A DNA stretch of 37,029 bases, taken from Candidatus Gastranaerophilales bacterium. Lineage in GTDB: Bacteria > Cyanobacteriota > Vampirovibrionia > Gastranaerophilales > Gastranaerophilaceae. Within the stretch, counting starts at the first letter, position 1; every line of letters begins with the position of its first letter. A program made the position numbers and the translations under genes. Below are positions 16,069-23,898 of this stretch, one piece after another. The notes below the pieces were generated by a model. The model made no database searches, was not told the origin of the DNA, and worked only from the letters and a program-made list of their open reading frames with translations. Location: positions 1 to 37,029 of the forward strand of contig JAILHI010000033.1 of NCBI GenBank assembly GCA_024695865.1, read 5' to 3'.

Positions 16069-17631
16069 ATGGATTATCAGCATCAGGACTTTATACCGCA
16101 GCCAAATAAGACGGAAACACAAATTACTATTTTATACACAAACGACATGCACGGTGATGTTGTCAGAATAGGCAGATATACAACCGCACAAAAGAAATTT
16201 GCAAAACAAAACCGCAAAACAACAAAACTGACTCTTGCGGGCGGCGATTTGTATTTGGGCAAAAATGAGGACAGAAATGATGCCATAACCAAAATTTTAA
16301 ATCTTTCAAAACTTGAATATTCCGCCATAGGAAATCACGAACTTGACGGCGGTTCCGAGTTTTTTGAAGAAAATATTGAAAAGGCAAAATATAAATTTAT
16401 CGGCACAAACCTCGTTGTCCCCCCAAAAAATCCGTTAAACAAATGCCTTAAAAACAAAACACTTGTCCGTTCACACGTAGTGATGAAAAACGGAACAAAA
16501 TTTGCACTTCTCGGGGTTTCTCCGTCCGATAAGCCGATTGGAAATCTCGATAAGAAAAACAAAGTATCCGCAATGAGTCTTGAAGATACGATAAAGGCAA
16601 TAAATGCAGAGGCGGAAAAACTTGAAAAACAGGGCGTTGATAAAATTATTTTATTAAGCCACGAGGGTTATTGGGAAGACGGCGATTTGAGAATTGCAAG
16701 AGAAACGCAGGGTATTGATATCATAATCGGCGGACATACTCACACCGTTATCGACGGGGTTAACAAGGACGGGAAAACAAAAAATTTAATTTCTTCAAAG
16801 CGATGCGAACCCGTAATCATTACTCAGGCGGGAAGCGATAATGCCTATGTCGGATATCTGGACGTGCTTTTTGATAAAAAAGGTGTTTTGATTGAAGATA
16901 AAATTAAAAACAAACTTGTCAGTCTTGACGGGTATAAAAGCGACAAAAAGGTAAACAGAATTCTTAAAAAAGCCGTCGGCGAAAATGAAATTATTGCGGA
17001 AGTTCAAATTCCGTTTATTCCGACACAGGAAAACGAAGAAAGAGAAATGGAAAATCCGTCCGCAAATTACCTGTTAGACGGCATGCTCCGCAGAGGACAA
17101 AAATATGGGGCGGAAGTTTCACTTATAAATGCACCGAGCATGAAATCATCAAGAGTGGGCGATACTCTTACAAAATATGATGTTTGCTACCGCATGATAC
17201 CTTACAACGATAAACTTTTGGTGATTGATTTGACCGAAAAACAATTTGTTGACCTGCTGAACTCTCAGGCTCAGACGATTGTTTCAAACGGCGGTTCACA
17301 GATGCTTCACTGTGCGGGCATGCGATATACAATTTCAAGAAAAGCAGCAAAAGACGGTAAAATTTGCGTTAAAAATATCGAAATAAAAGATAAAAACGGT
17401 AATTTTACCCGAAAGATTAATTCACTTAAACCCGATAAATCAAAAACCGTAAGATGTGTAATCAATGATTATCTGATGAAAGAAGAACGCCTTTTGCCGA
17501 TATTTAAAGGAATAAACGAAAAAAAATTACAGGTCGTCGGAAAAGAACAGGAAGTCTTTATCGAGCAGGTAAAAATGGACGGCTCGTTTAAAGCAAAACG
17601 TGACGGACGAATAACCGTTGAAGAATTGTAA
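16069..17631 (+). CDS. 5'-nucleotidase/UshA-family metallophosphoesterase
   Basis: The protein combines an N-terminal calcineurin-like metallophosphatase domain with a C-terminal 5'-nucleotidase domain. Metal-binding motifs are in order: ILYTNDMHGD (D26, H28), LTLAGGDLYLG, AIGNHELDGG, and IIGGHTHTVID. The C-terminal domain starts near residue 310 and includes the substrate-region segments NYLLDGMLRRG and SNGGSQMLHCAGMRYTISRK. Family members hydrolyse nucleotides or related phosphate esters. Most relatives are exported, but this 520-residue protein starts MDYQHQDFIPQPNK with no signal peptide, so it may be cytoplasmic. The AAAAAGG Shine-Dalgarno supports this start. The precise substrate is unknown. 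Confidence 0.88.
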   Translation: MDYQHQDFIPQPNKTETQITILYTNDMHGDVVRIGRYTTAQKKFAKQNRKTTKLTLAGGDLYLGKNEDRNDAITKILNLSKLEYSAIGNHELDGGSEFFEENIEKAKYKFIGTNLVVPPKNPLNKCLKNKTLVRSHVVMKNGTKFALLGVSPSDKPIGNLDKKNKVSAMSLEDTIKAINAEAEKLEKQGVDKIILLSHEGYWEDGDLRIARETQGIDIIIGGHTHTVIDGVNKDGKTKNLISSKRCEPVIITQAGSDNAYVGYLDVLFDKKGVLIEDKIKNKLVSLDGYKSDKKVNRILKKAVGENEIIAEVQIPFIPTQENEEREMENPSANYLLDGMLRRGQKYGAEVSLINAPSMKSSRVGDTLTKYDVCYRMIPYNDKLLVIDLTEKQFVDLLNSQAQTIVSNGGSQMLHCAGMRYTISRKAAKDGKICVKNIEIKDKNGNFTRKINSLKPDKSKTVRCVINDYLMKEERLLPIFKGINEKKLQVVGKEQEVFIEQVKMDGSFKAKRDGRITVEEL

Positions 17632-17654
17632 GTTTTAATCAAAAAGCAAAAAGC

Positions 17655-17686
17655 AAAAAGCGGCGTCCGTAAAAGACACCGCTTTT
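17655..17686. terminator. Bidirectional terminator between phosphoesterase and trxA
   Basis: AAAAAGCGG...CCGCTTTTT forms the outer stem, with GTC/GAC pairs inside after one C-A mismatch. It is preceded by three tandem AAAAAGC units (17641-17661) and lies between convergent genes. Confidence 0.75.
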
Positions 17687-17701
17687 TATTGTTAAATAAA
17701 A

Positions 17702-18025
17702 TTACAAATATTTTTCAATATTTTTGATAATTGCTGATTTCGGCATGAGACCGACAAGTCTTTCTTTCGGTTCGCCGTCTTTGAAAATTAATACGGTAGG
17801 CAGGCTGCTTATGGAGTATTCCTGCGCAATTTTAAGATTTTCGTCGGTGTTTAATTTGTAAACATCAACTTTTCCCGCATATTCATCGGCAATCACCCCG
17901 ATAACTTCAGCCATTTTTTTGCAGGGGCCGCACCAGGGTGCAAAAAAATCTACAATTGTCAGATTCGCTGCTTCAAGAACCTTTGCCTGAAAATTATTAT
18001 CATTAATATCTTTAATATCCGCCAT
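17702..18025 (-). CDS. trxA: Thioredoxin
   Basis: Thioredoxin is a small cytoplasmic dithiol-disulfide oxidoreductase that reduces protein disulfides and is recharged by thioredoxin reductase. The active site is the canonical WCGPCKK in VDFFAPWCGPCKKMAE, near residue 31, and the cis-proline loop SSLPTVLIFKDGE is intact. The length of 107 residues is standard. GGAGGT lies eight bases before the ATG. It converges on the phosphoesterase gene, sharing a terminator, and is divergent from the tRNA-tuf operon. Confidence 0.96.
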   Translation of the reverse strand: MADIKDINDNNFQAKVLEAANLTIVDFFAPWCGPCKKMAEVIGVIADEYAGKVDVYKLNTDENLKIAQEYSISSLPTVLIFKDGEPKERLVGLMPKSAIIKNIEKYL

Positions 18026-18137
18026 ATAAAACCTCCAATCAAAATTAAATCCAATATAACATGTGGCAAAAAATAAGTAAATAACCCAAAAATCACTTAA
18101 AGAATTATTATAACAAATTCAACGGAAAAAATAATAC

Positions 18138-18166
18138 TTGACATAAAGTCTTGTCCTTAATATTAT
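18138..18166 (+). promoter_or_regulatory. Promoter of the tRNA-tuf operon
   Basis: A consensus TTGACA is followed after 17 bases by TATTAT, about 27 bases before the first tRNA. A second possible -10, TATACT at 18164-18169, has a 20-base spacing and is less likely. Confidence 0.75.
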
Positions 18167-18193
18167 ACTGATACATGACTGTGAAAACAGTAT

Positions 18194-18265
18194 GCCGGTG
18201 TAGCTCAACGGTAGAGCAACGGTTTTGTAAACCGTAGGTTGTAGGTTCGATTCCTATCACCGGCT
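18194..18265 (+). tRNA. tRNA-Thr (anticodon TGT)
   Basis: A 72-base cloverleaf with acceptor arms GCCGGTG/CACCGGC, a D-loop beginning TAGCTCAACGGTAGAGCA, anticodon TGT in the loop TTTGTAA, and the T-loop GGTTCGATTC. The 3' CCA is not encoded. It would read ACA-type threonine codons. Confidence 0.96.
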
Positions 18266-18290
18266 AATTTCGCACTTAACAACTAAATAA

Positions 18291-18373
18291 GGGTAGGTGG
18301 CCGAGTGGCTAAAGGCGACAGACTGTAAATCTGTTCACGCGAGTGTACGGTGGTTCGAATCCACCCCTGCCCA
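18291..18373 (+). tRNA. tRNA-Tyr (anticodon GTA)
   Basis: An 83-base class II tRNA with a long variable arm, acceptor arms GGGTAGG/CCTGCCC (one T-G pair), anticodon GTA in CTGTAAAT, and T-loop GGTTCGAATCC. CCA is not encoded. Confidence 0.96.
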
Positions 18374-18390
18374 AACTCTTTCTTATAGAT

Positions 18391-18462
18391 GCCTTTGTGG
18401 CGCAGGGGTAGCGCACTCCCTTGGTAAGGGAGAGGCCACGGGTTCAAATCCCGTCAAAGGCT
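18391..18462 (+). tRNA. tRNA-Thr (anticodon GGT)
   Basis: A 72-base cloverleaf with acceptor arms GCCTTTG/CAAAGGC, anticodon GGT in the loop TTGGTAA, and T-loop GGTTCAAATCC. CCA is not encoded. Together with the TGT isoacceptor it covers most threonine codons. It ends 74 bases before tuf. Confidence 0.96.
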
Positions 18463-18536
18463 AATTTAGTACAACATGCCTATAAATTTAGGAAAAAATA
18501 TACGGTAGAGATAATACAGAAAAGGAGATTAATCTC

Positions 18537-19745
18537 ATGGCACGTGAAAAATATGAACGTACGAAACCGCACGTAAACATTGGTACCGTAGGACACGTTG
18601 ACCACGGTAAAACAACATTGACAGCAGCTATTACATCAGTATTAGCAGCAGCAGGTCAGGCACAGGCTAAAAAGTTCGATGAAATCGACGCAGCTCCTGA
18701 AGAAAAGGCAAGAGGTATTACCATTTCAACAGCACACGTTGAGTATGAAACTGAAAAAAGACACTATGCTCACGTTGACTGCCCGGGCCACGCTGACTAT
18801 GTTAAAAACATGATTACAGGTGCAGCACAAATGGACGGTGGTATCCTCGTTATTGCTGCAACAGACGGTCCTATGCCTCAAACAAGAGAACACATTTTGT
18901 TAGCACGCCAAGTTGGTGTTCCCAGATTGGTTGTATTCCTTAACAAATGTGACATGGTTGATGATGAAGAATTGCTCGACCTCGTTGAAATGGAAGCAAG
19001 AGAATTGCTTACACAATACGAATTTGACGGCGACAACATTCCTTTCATCAGAGGTTCAGCATTGAAAGCATTAGAAGCAGTTCAGGCTAACCCCTCAATC
19101 AAGAGAGGCGAAGACAAATGGGTTGATAAAATTTGGGAATTAATGGACGCTATTGATGAATATGTTCCGACTCCCGAACGTGATATCGACCAGCCGTTCC
19201 TTATGCCGATTGAAGACATCTTCTCAATCACAGGTCGTGGTACAGTTGCTACGGGTCGTGTTGAAAGAGGAAAAGTTAAAGTCGGTCAGGAAGTTGAACT
19301 TGTCGGCTTCGGCGAAACTAAGAAAACAACAGTAACCGGTGTTGAAATGTTCAGAAAAATGTTAGACGAAGGTCTTGCAGGTGACAACATTGGTGCATTG
19401 CTCAGAGGTGTTGATAAATCTGAAATCCAAAGAGGACAGGTTTTGGCAGCTCCCGGTTCAATCCACCCGCACACTAAATTCACAGCAAACGTTTACGTTT
19501 TGACTAAGGATGAAGGCGGACGTCACACTCCTTTCTTCCCCGGATACAGACCTCAATTCTACATCAGAACAACTGACGTTACAGGTACTATCAAATTCGA
19601 CGGCGAAATGGTAATGCCCGGCGACAACGTTGTTATGGATGTTGAACTTATCGCTCCTGTAGCAATCGAACAAGGTATGAGATTCGCTATCAGAGAAGGC
19701 GGAAGAACAGTTGGCGCAGGTGTTGTTGACAAAATTAACGCTTAG
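18537..19745 (+). CDS. tuf: Elongation factor Tu
   Basis: EF-Tu carries aminoacyl-tRNA to the ribosomal A site in a GTP-dependent manner. The GTPase motifs are G1 [10 protein letters not shown], the switch I segment EKARGITI, G3 DCPGHADY, and G4 NKCDM; domains 2 and 3 follow with [14 protein letters not shown] and the C-terminal VGAGVVDKI. The 402-residue length is as expected. An AAGGAG Shine-Dalgarno precedes the ATG and is partly inside a short palindrome (GAGATTAATCTC). Codon use is more C-ending for several residues than in neighbours, in keeping with high expression. It follows three tRNA genes, probably in one transcript, and ends at a strong terminator. Confidence 0.99.
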   Translation: MAREKYERTKPHVNIGTVGHVDHGKTTLTAAITSVLAAAGQAQAKKFDEIDAAPEEKARGITISTAHVEYETEKRHYAHVDCPGHADYVKNMITGAAQMDGGILVIAATDGPMPQTREHILLARQVGVPRLVVFLNKCDMVDDEELLDLVEMEARELLTQYEFDGDNIPFIRGSALKALEAVQANPSIKRGEDKWVDKIWELMDAIDEYVPTPERDIDQPFLMPIEDIFSITGRGTVATGRVERGKVKVGQEVELVGFGETKKTTVTGVEMFRKMLDEGLAGDNIGALLRGVDKSEIQRGQVLAAPGSIHPHTKFTANVYVLTKDEGGRHTPFFPGYRPQFYIRTTDVTGTIKFDGEMVMPGDNVVMDVELIAPVAIEQGMRFAIREGGRTVGAGVVDKINA

Positions 19746-19766
19746 TTGATTTTAAAGCAAACAGCT

Positions 19767-19798
19767 AAAAAAGAGGCGGTGAAAATCGCCTCTTTTTA
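19767..19798. terminator. Terminator of tuf, also facing the dehydrogenase gene
   Basis: GAGGCGGT and ATCGCCTC pair (one G-T) around a GAAA tetraloop, with A- and T-runs outside, 21 bases after the tuf stop. The symmetry could also stop transcription of the minus-strand operon ending at 19830. Confidence 0.9.
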
Positions 19799-19829
19799 TT
19801 ATTATTTTTTTTGTCAATTTTATTGTTTT

Positions 19830-20819
19830 TTATTCAAAAAATCCATAATCGTACAAGGTATTATATTGTTCAAATTTTTCTGCAATTTTTTGATATTCGG
19901 GTAAATCCACGTTATATTCTTTTGCAAGTGCCAGAACAATAAAGAACAGGAAATCGATTTCCGAACTTTGTCCTATTTTCATATCGTTTAAAATTGAAGA
20001 ATAAACGTTTGCATCATCACGCTCTTTATACAGTTCAAAATTATTGTAATATTCCTGCAGAAAATTATCACGTATATTTATTCCCATAGCCTTTGCAAGA
20101 GTTAAAAGTTCTTTGCAGAGTTTATCAAACGTTTCCCATTTTTCATCAACAATCTGATGTGCATTGATGTTGTAATAAATACAGCATGCCTCAAAGGCTG
20201 AACGGGTTATCAGCCGCTCAAAAGCAATTTCCGTAAACTGATTTTCGTTCATTAAAGTTGTTTTCATACCGCTTTGGGTAAAATCTTCCACGATATAATT
20301 GAGGATTTTGGGGTCAACATCGTCCTCCTTCGGCGCCAAATTAAGTTCGCAGTATTCTCTTTGCTGTAAATATTCAACATCTTTTCTGTTAAACCAGCGG
20401 CATTTGCCGACAAAATTTGCATCTAAAACTTTTAAATCGGGATATTTTTTCTTTAAGGCAAAGCCGATTCCAAAACCGTTTGAGATAGAAAACAGAACGG
20501 TCTTTTTATGTGATGCTTTTTCAATAATATCGGTTGCAGACAGAAGATGGGGCGTTCTGATACAAAGAATTATGACGTCCGCTTTTCCTCTGTACGTTTT
20601 TTCGGTTTTAATATTTACATTATATCTGTGTTCGCCTTTAACTGCTGAAATAAGGTTAATTCCGCCTTTTTCTTTTGCGAGTTGAACTATTTCATCATAT
20701 TTTGATAATAACGTTACATTTTTACCTGCGCTATGCAGAAAACAGGCAAAGGTTGCACCCGTTGAACCTGCTCCGATTACCAGATATTTTAATTTTTTCT
20801 TAAAAAGATTTTCAAACAT
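19830..20819 (-). CDS. Ketopantoate reductase (ApbA/PanE) family dehydrogenase, atypical
   Basis: The fold is that of 2-dehydropantoate 2-reductase: an N-terminal Rossmann domain with YLVIGAGSTGATFACFL (about residues 13-29), the mid-domain SNGFGIG, and the C-terminal helical domain with SSILNDMKIGQSSEIDFLF. By my manual alignment with E. coli PanE, two conserved active-site lysines and the asparagine are replaced (CIRTPHL where a lysine is usual; AFERLITRS where WxKLxxN is usual), so it is probably not a ketopantoate reductase. It may reduce a different 2-keto acid or similar carbonyl. It is the last gene of a minus-strand operon, seven bases after a radical SAM gene, which suggests it acts on that pathway's product. 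Confidence 0.75.
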   Translation of the reverse strand: MFENLFKKKLKYLVIGAGSTGATFACFLHSAGKNVTLLSKYDEIVQLAKEKGGINLISAVKGEHRYNVNIKTEKTYRGKADVIILCIRTPHLLSATDIIEKASHKKTVLFSISNGFGIGFALKKKYPDLKVLDANFVGKCRWFNRKDVEYLQQREYCELNLAPKEDDVDPKILNYIVEDFTQSGMKTTLMNENQFTEIAFERLITRSAFEACCIYYNINAHQIVDEKWETFDKLCKELLTLAKAMGINIRDNFLQEYYNNFELYKERDDANVYSSILNDMKIGQSSEIDFLFFIVLALAKEYNVDLPEYQKIAEKFEQYNTLYDYGFFE

Positions 20820-20826
20820 AATTTTC

Positions 20827-21798
20827 CTACAAATTTTTACTTAACCAAGACTTGATATGAGTTGAAATATTCGATGAAAAATAGGTGTTTTCCTGCTGCT
20901 GAAAGAAGGATAACGTTTTCTTCAGGTCGTCCGAAATCGGTTTGTCGTAATTTTCGTTCATCCAGAAGAATTCAACGTTTACCTCAATAGCCTTACAGCC
21001 TGTTTTTTTACATCGTTTTGCAAATTCTTTTACTTCTTTTTCATTGTCGTTTACCCCCGGTATAATGATATACTTTACGGTAACGAGGGCATTTGGATTT
21101 TTTTTGCTTGCTTTAACATATTTTTCGAGATTTTTCCACAGATGGTCGTATCCTTTTACCCTTTTGACCTGTTCATAGACCTCTTTTGTTCCCGCATCGA
21201 CTGAAATTTTTACTTTTGTTTCACCTTTTTCAAGAGCATTTTTTATATCTTCCGAGTAGGTAATGCCTGCCGTCAAAAATTCTATTGAGCCTCCGAGGGA
21301 GAAGATAAAATCAACCAGCCATTTAAGTTCGCCTTTCGGGTATTCCGCACATTCTCCGCCGCCGATTATAAAATGGCAGCCTTTTTTGAACATATTTTTA
21401 TCTTTTAAATGTTGTAAAAGCGGCTTTACGTCGTAAGTTTCTCTTGTGTTTAAATATTTTTTAATTTCTTCTTTTCCGCCGCCTGAAATAATGCAGTAAC
21501 TGCAATTGCAACTGCATTTTGTTCTGTTTGAAACAGATACGTCAATAAATCCGGGGGTTTCGTCCCACTCTCTTTCTTCAAGAGTCGGACAGTCCTTGCA
21601 GACTTCGGGAAAGTCGTTGTTTTTGCATCTTTCTATAAATTCTTTTCTTTTTTGAATATAATCTTCGACATCAATTAATTCCCCGTGATAATTTTCGAGG
21701 AATTTCATTTGCTTGTCAAAAGAGGCACAGCAATAGGTTAAGTCGTCGGGATTAATTACCAAATGAGATAAAGCCCATTCACAGCATTTAAACTTCAT
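20827..21798 (-). CDS. Radical SAM protein A (type I, N-terminal Cys domain)
   Basis: The 323-residue protein has the radical SAM cluster cysteines C95-x3-C99-x2-C102 in KCSCNCSYC and the core motif GGGE in FIIGGGECAEY. Before the core is a cysteine-rich region (C5, C6, C23, C24, C58, C67, C70) with the pattern NYHGELID...DFPEVCKDC that recurs in four other cluster proteins. The barrel's second half contains VKISVDAGTKEVYEQVKRVK and VKYIIIPGVNDNEKEVKEF, also shared. The start overlaps the stop of the preceding gene as ATGA, and the dehydrogenase gene follows seven bases later. The protein uses SAM and probably more than one Fe-S cluster; the substrate is unknown. Confidence 0.85.
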   Translation of the reverse strand: MKFKCCEWALSHLVINPDDLTYCCASFDKQMKFLENYHGELIDVEDYIQKRKEFIERCKNNDFPEVCKDCPTLEEREWDETPGFIDVSVSNRTKCSCNCSYCIISGGGKEEIKKYLNTRETYDVKPLLQHLKDKNMFKKGCHFIIGGGECAEYPKGELKWLVDFIFSLGGSIEFLTAGITYSEDIKNALEKGETKVKISVDAGTKEVYEQVKRVKGYDHLWKNLEKYVKASKKNPNALVTVKYIIIPGVNDNEKEVKEFAKRCKKTGCKAIEVNVEFFWMNENYDKPISDDLKKTLSFFQQQENTYFSSNISTHIKSWLSKNL

Positions 21799-22811
21799 TC
21801 TTCCGTCCTCTTTTCTTCCTTGCTCAATAAATATTTGTTAATAATGTGTTCTGTTTTCGTCCACAAATGCAGTGTGATTTTCTTTTCTCCACAGCGTTGT
21901 TTGAAGGCATAATACAAATCTTTGTAGTGTGCGGGAAGCGGTTTTTCATCAAGGTTGGTAAACAGAGCATATTTGTTATCTATCATTAATTCAACCTGTG
22001 ATAATCCGATATCCGATACCAAATCGATGAAACTGTTTATTGTTTCAATGTTATCGTTCAGATGTTCGATGATAATGTATTTTACAACAACATTTTCGGG
22101 GTGTTTGCTTTTTGCATATTGTTTCAGGTTGTTGACGGACTCGTTAAATTTATCCACCCTTTTCAGTTTTTTGTATAATTCTCTGTCCGCACAGTCAAGG
22201 GCAGTTCTGAAACAGGTTTTATCAATATCAAGAAGGTGCTTGATAATCGGCTGGTATTTTATGTTGTTTGAAAGAATGTCGAATTTGCCGACGCCGTTTT
22301 TTAAAATCTCTTTTACCATCGGTTCAAACTCATCAAGAACGGATATATCGCCGCCCTGAATTGAAACAAGCAAATTTTTTCTGTCTAAAAGTTCCTGCTG
22401 ATAAAGTTCTTTAATCAAAGGCACCATATCGTAAAATTCACTTTTTCCCGATTCTTGAGAAATTTTGCCGTGAGAAGAATACATTCTGGCGCAATATATA
22501 CAGCCGCAGTTACACTGAAGCCAGTGGCTTATGTTCAAAACGGTAAAAACGGGTGATATAACATCTTCGGGTTTTCTTTCACGCAGAAAAAAACAGTTTT
22601 TGCAGGGAGATTTATGGATATCTTTGTCATTCAGCAGGGCAAAACCGTCCGTTTTAACTTTTCGAAAAGCATCCCAATCGATTTTTTCGCCACGGTAGTT
22701 TTCATAGTAAACAGGCCCTATTTGACCCGAGCAGCAGGACATTATTCTGTCATGAAAACAGGATAAAACATTATTCAGTTCTTCACAAAAATACTGTTTG
22801 TTTTCTGTCAT
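21795..22811 (-). CDS. Radical SAM protein B (type I, N-terminal Cys domain)
   Basis: This 338-residue paralogue has C100-x3-C104-x2-C107 in LQCNCGCIYC as the radical SAM cluster site. The N-terminal cysteines are C9, C18, C26, C27, C70 and C73, around the shared pattern ENYRGEKIDWDAF...SPCKNC. In place of the usual GGE it reads IQGGDISVLDEF, and TALDCADRELYKKLKRVDKF and VVKYIIIEHLNDN follow. It overlaps gene A by four bases and starts eight bases after gene C, with an AGAGGAC Shine-Dalgarno, so the three are surely co-translated from one transcript. It has no signal peptide and should be cytoplasmic. I cannot assign a substrate. Confidence 0.85.
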   Translation of the reverse strand: MTENKQYFCEELNNVLSCFHDRIMSCCSGQIGPVYYENYRGEKIDWDAFRKVKTDGFALLNDKDIHKSPCKNCFFLRERKPEDVISPVFTVLNISHWLQCNCGCIYCARMYSSHGKISQESGKSEFYDMVPLIKELYQQELLDRKNLLVSIQGGDISVLDEFEPMVKEILKNGVGKFDILSNNIKYQPIIKHLLDIDKTCFRTALDCADRELYKKLKRVDKFNESVNNLKQYAKSKHPENVVVKYIIIEHLNDNIETINSFIDLVSDIGLSQVELMIDNKYALFTNLDEKPLPAHYKDLYYAFKQRCGEKKITLHLWTKTEHIINKYLLSKEEKRTEE

Positions 22812-22819
22812 TATGTCCT

Positions 22820-23824
22820 CTATAAGTGTAATACCAAGGCTCTGTCATAAAATTCAAAATCGATATTTGCATCAAGACATCTTTGTCTTATGTATCTGAG
22901 CAGGTCTTTTATGTATTCGGGGACTTCGCCGTGTTTTTGTACAAACCAGTGTTCCTCAATATCTGCAATAAGATATTTTACGTTCAGTTTATTTATACAA
23001 ATATCAAGCCATCTGTCAATTTCTTCTTTGGTGTCGTTGATATCGGGAATGATGATGTATTTTACGCCCAGCCCTTTGGGTTTGTTTGCCGCAGCGGCAT
23101 ATTTTTTGATATTTTCGCAAACCGTGTCAAACTTATCGACTTTTTTAACTTTTTTGAAAACTTCTCTTGAACCCGCATCGAGTGAGATAACTACGTTTAT
23201 TTCAACATCGGGCATTGCAAGCACTTTTTCGGTCATTTTACTGAAATGAATACCGTTTGAATACAGCGCAAAGAACTTATTTCCGCCGTCGGCAAAGGTT
23301 TTTATAATATCGTCAAAATTCTGCATGATTGTCGGTTCGCCCATTGCAAAAGAAACGTGGGCATTAGGATTTTTTTCAAGGTTGTAGATTTTTTTATCCA
23401 AAAGTTCTTTGAACAACGGGAAAATATCGTAACCTTTTATGGTTCTGTGCTCCAGAATTTCCTGATAAGCAAAACAGTAGATGCAGTTTGCATTACATTG
23501 ATTGGAATGACCGAGCCAAATCATATCAATGTAGTTTTCAAAATCGGAGAGATACTGTTCGTCCGAGGTTTCGTCAAATTCTTCAATCCAGTGACAGCCC
23601 TTGCAGAAAGGCGGTATATCGCCTTCTCGCATGCTTTTGACTCTGGAATTTTTTATCTCAAAAACTTTTTCCCAATCAATTTTATCCTGCGGACCCGTGT
23701 AAGGAATAATGTAATTGTTATTTCTTTCGTTTGGCGAATGAATGGATAAATGACAATGGCGAAAACAGTCGTAATGTATATACAGACCGTGCGCTAAAAA
23801 TTTACATCTGAACATTTTTGTCAT
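22820..23824 (-). CDS. Radical SAM protein C (type I, N-terminal Cys domain)
   Basis: First gene of the minus-strand unit, 334 residues. The cluster site is C110-x3-C114-x2-C117 in NQCNANCIYC. The front domain has C7, C20, C24, C74 and C77 with PQDKIDWEKV...DIPPFCKGC. The glycine motif is altered to FAMGEPTIMQNF, and VVISLDAGSREVFKKVKKVDKF and VKYIIIPDINDTKEEIDRWL complete the barrel. AAAGGA lies about eight bases before the ATG, downstream of an extended -10. Its start is divergent from gene D at 23899, giving a 74-base intergenic region that probably controls both halves of the cluster. Confidence 0.85.
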   Translation of the reverse strand: MTKMFRCKFLAHGLYIHYDCFRHCHLSIHSPNERNNNYIIPYTGPQDKIDWEKVFEIKNSRVKSMREGDIPPFCKGCHWIEEFDETSDEQYLSDFENYIDMIWLGHSNQCNANCIYCFAYQEILEHRTIKGYDIFPLFKELLDKKIYNLEKNPNAHVSFAMGEPTIMQNFDDIIKTFADGGNKFFALYSNGIHFSKMTEKVLAMPDVEINVVISLDAGSREVFKKVKKVDKFDTVCENIKKYAAAANKPKGLGVKYIIIPDINDTKEEIDRWLDICINKLNVKYLIADIEEHWFVQKHGEVPEYIKDLLRYIRQRCLDANIDFEFYDRALVLHL

Positions 23825-23851
23825 GAAAAAATCCTTTTCGGTAATAAAAAA

Positions 23852-23860
23852 ATTATACCA
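23852..23860 (-). promoter_or_regulatory. Extended -10 of the minus radical SAM operon
   Basis: On the minus strand the sequence is TGGTATAAT, a perfect extended -10, ending 27 bases before the start of gene C. The -35 is weak (AATGTA at 17-base spacing). Confidence 0.6.
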
Positions 23861-23863
23861 TAA

Positions 23864-23892
23864 TTGTCTGAAAATACATTTAATGATAACAT
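23864..23892 (+). promoter_or_regulatory. Possible promoter of the plus radical SAM operon
   Basis: TTGTCT and TAACAT are spaced by 17 bases. The -10 ends six bases before the ATG of gene D, which has no Shine-Dalgarno, so the transcript would be leaderless. Confidence 0.4.
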
Positions 23893-23898
23893 TAAAAT

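Noticed and set aside
17641-17661. Tandem AAAAAGC units as a functional repeat.
   Set aside because: Only three units directly before the terminator stem; best explained as slippage in A-rich DNA beside the terminator.
18525-18536. GAGATTAATCTC palindrome at the tuf ribosome binding site as a regulatory operator.
   Set aside because: A 12-base palindrome without loop space in AT-rich DNA is likely chance; no second copy is seen.
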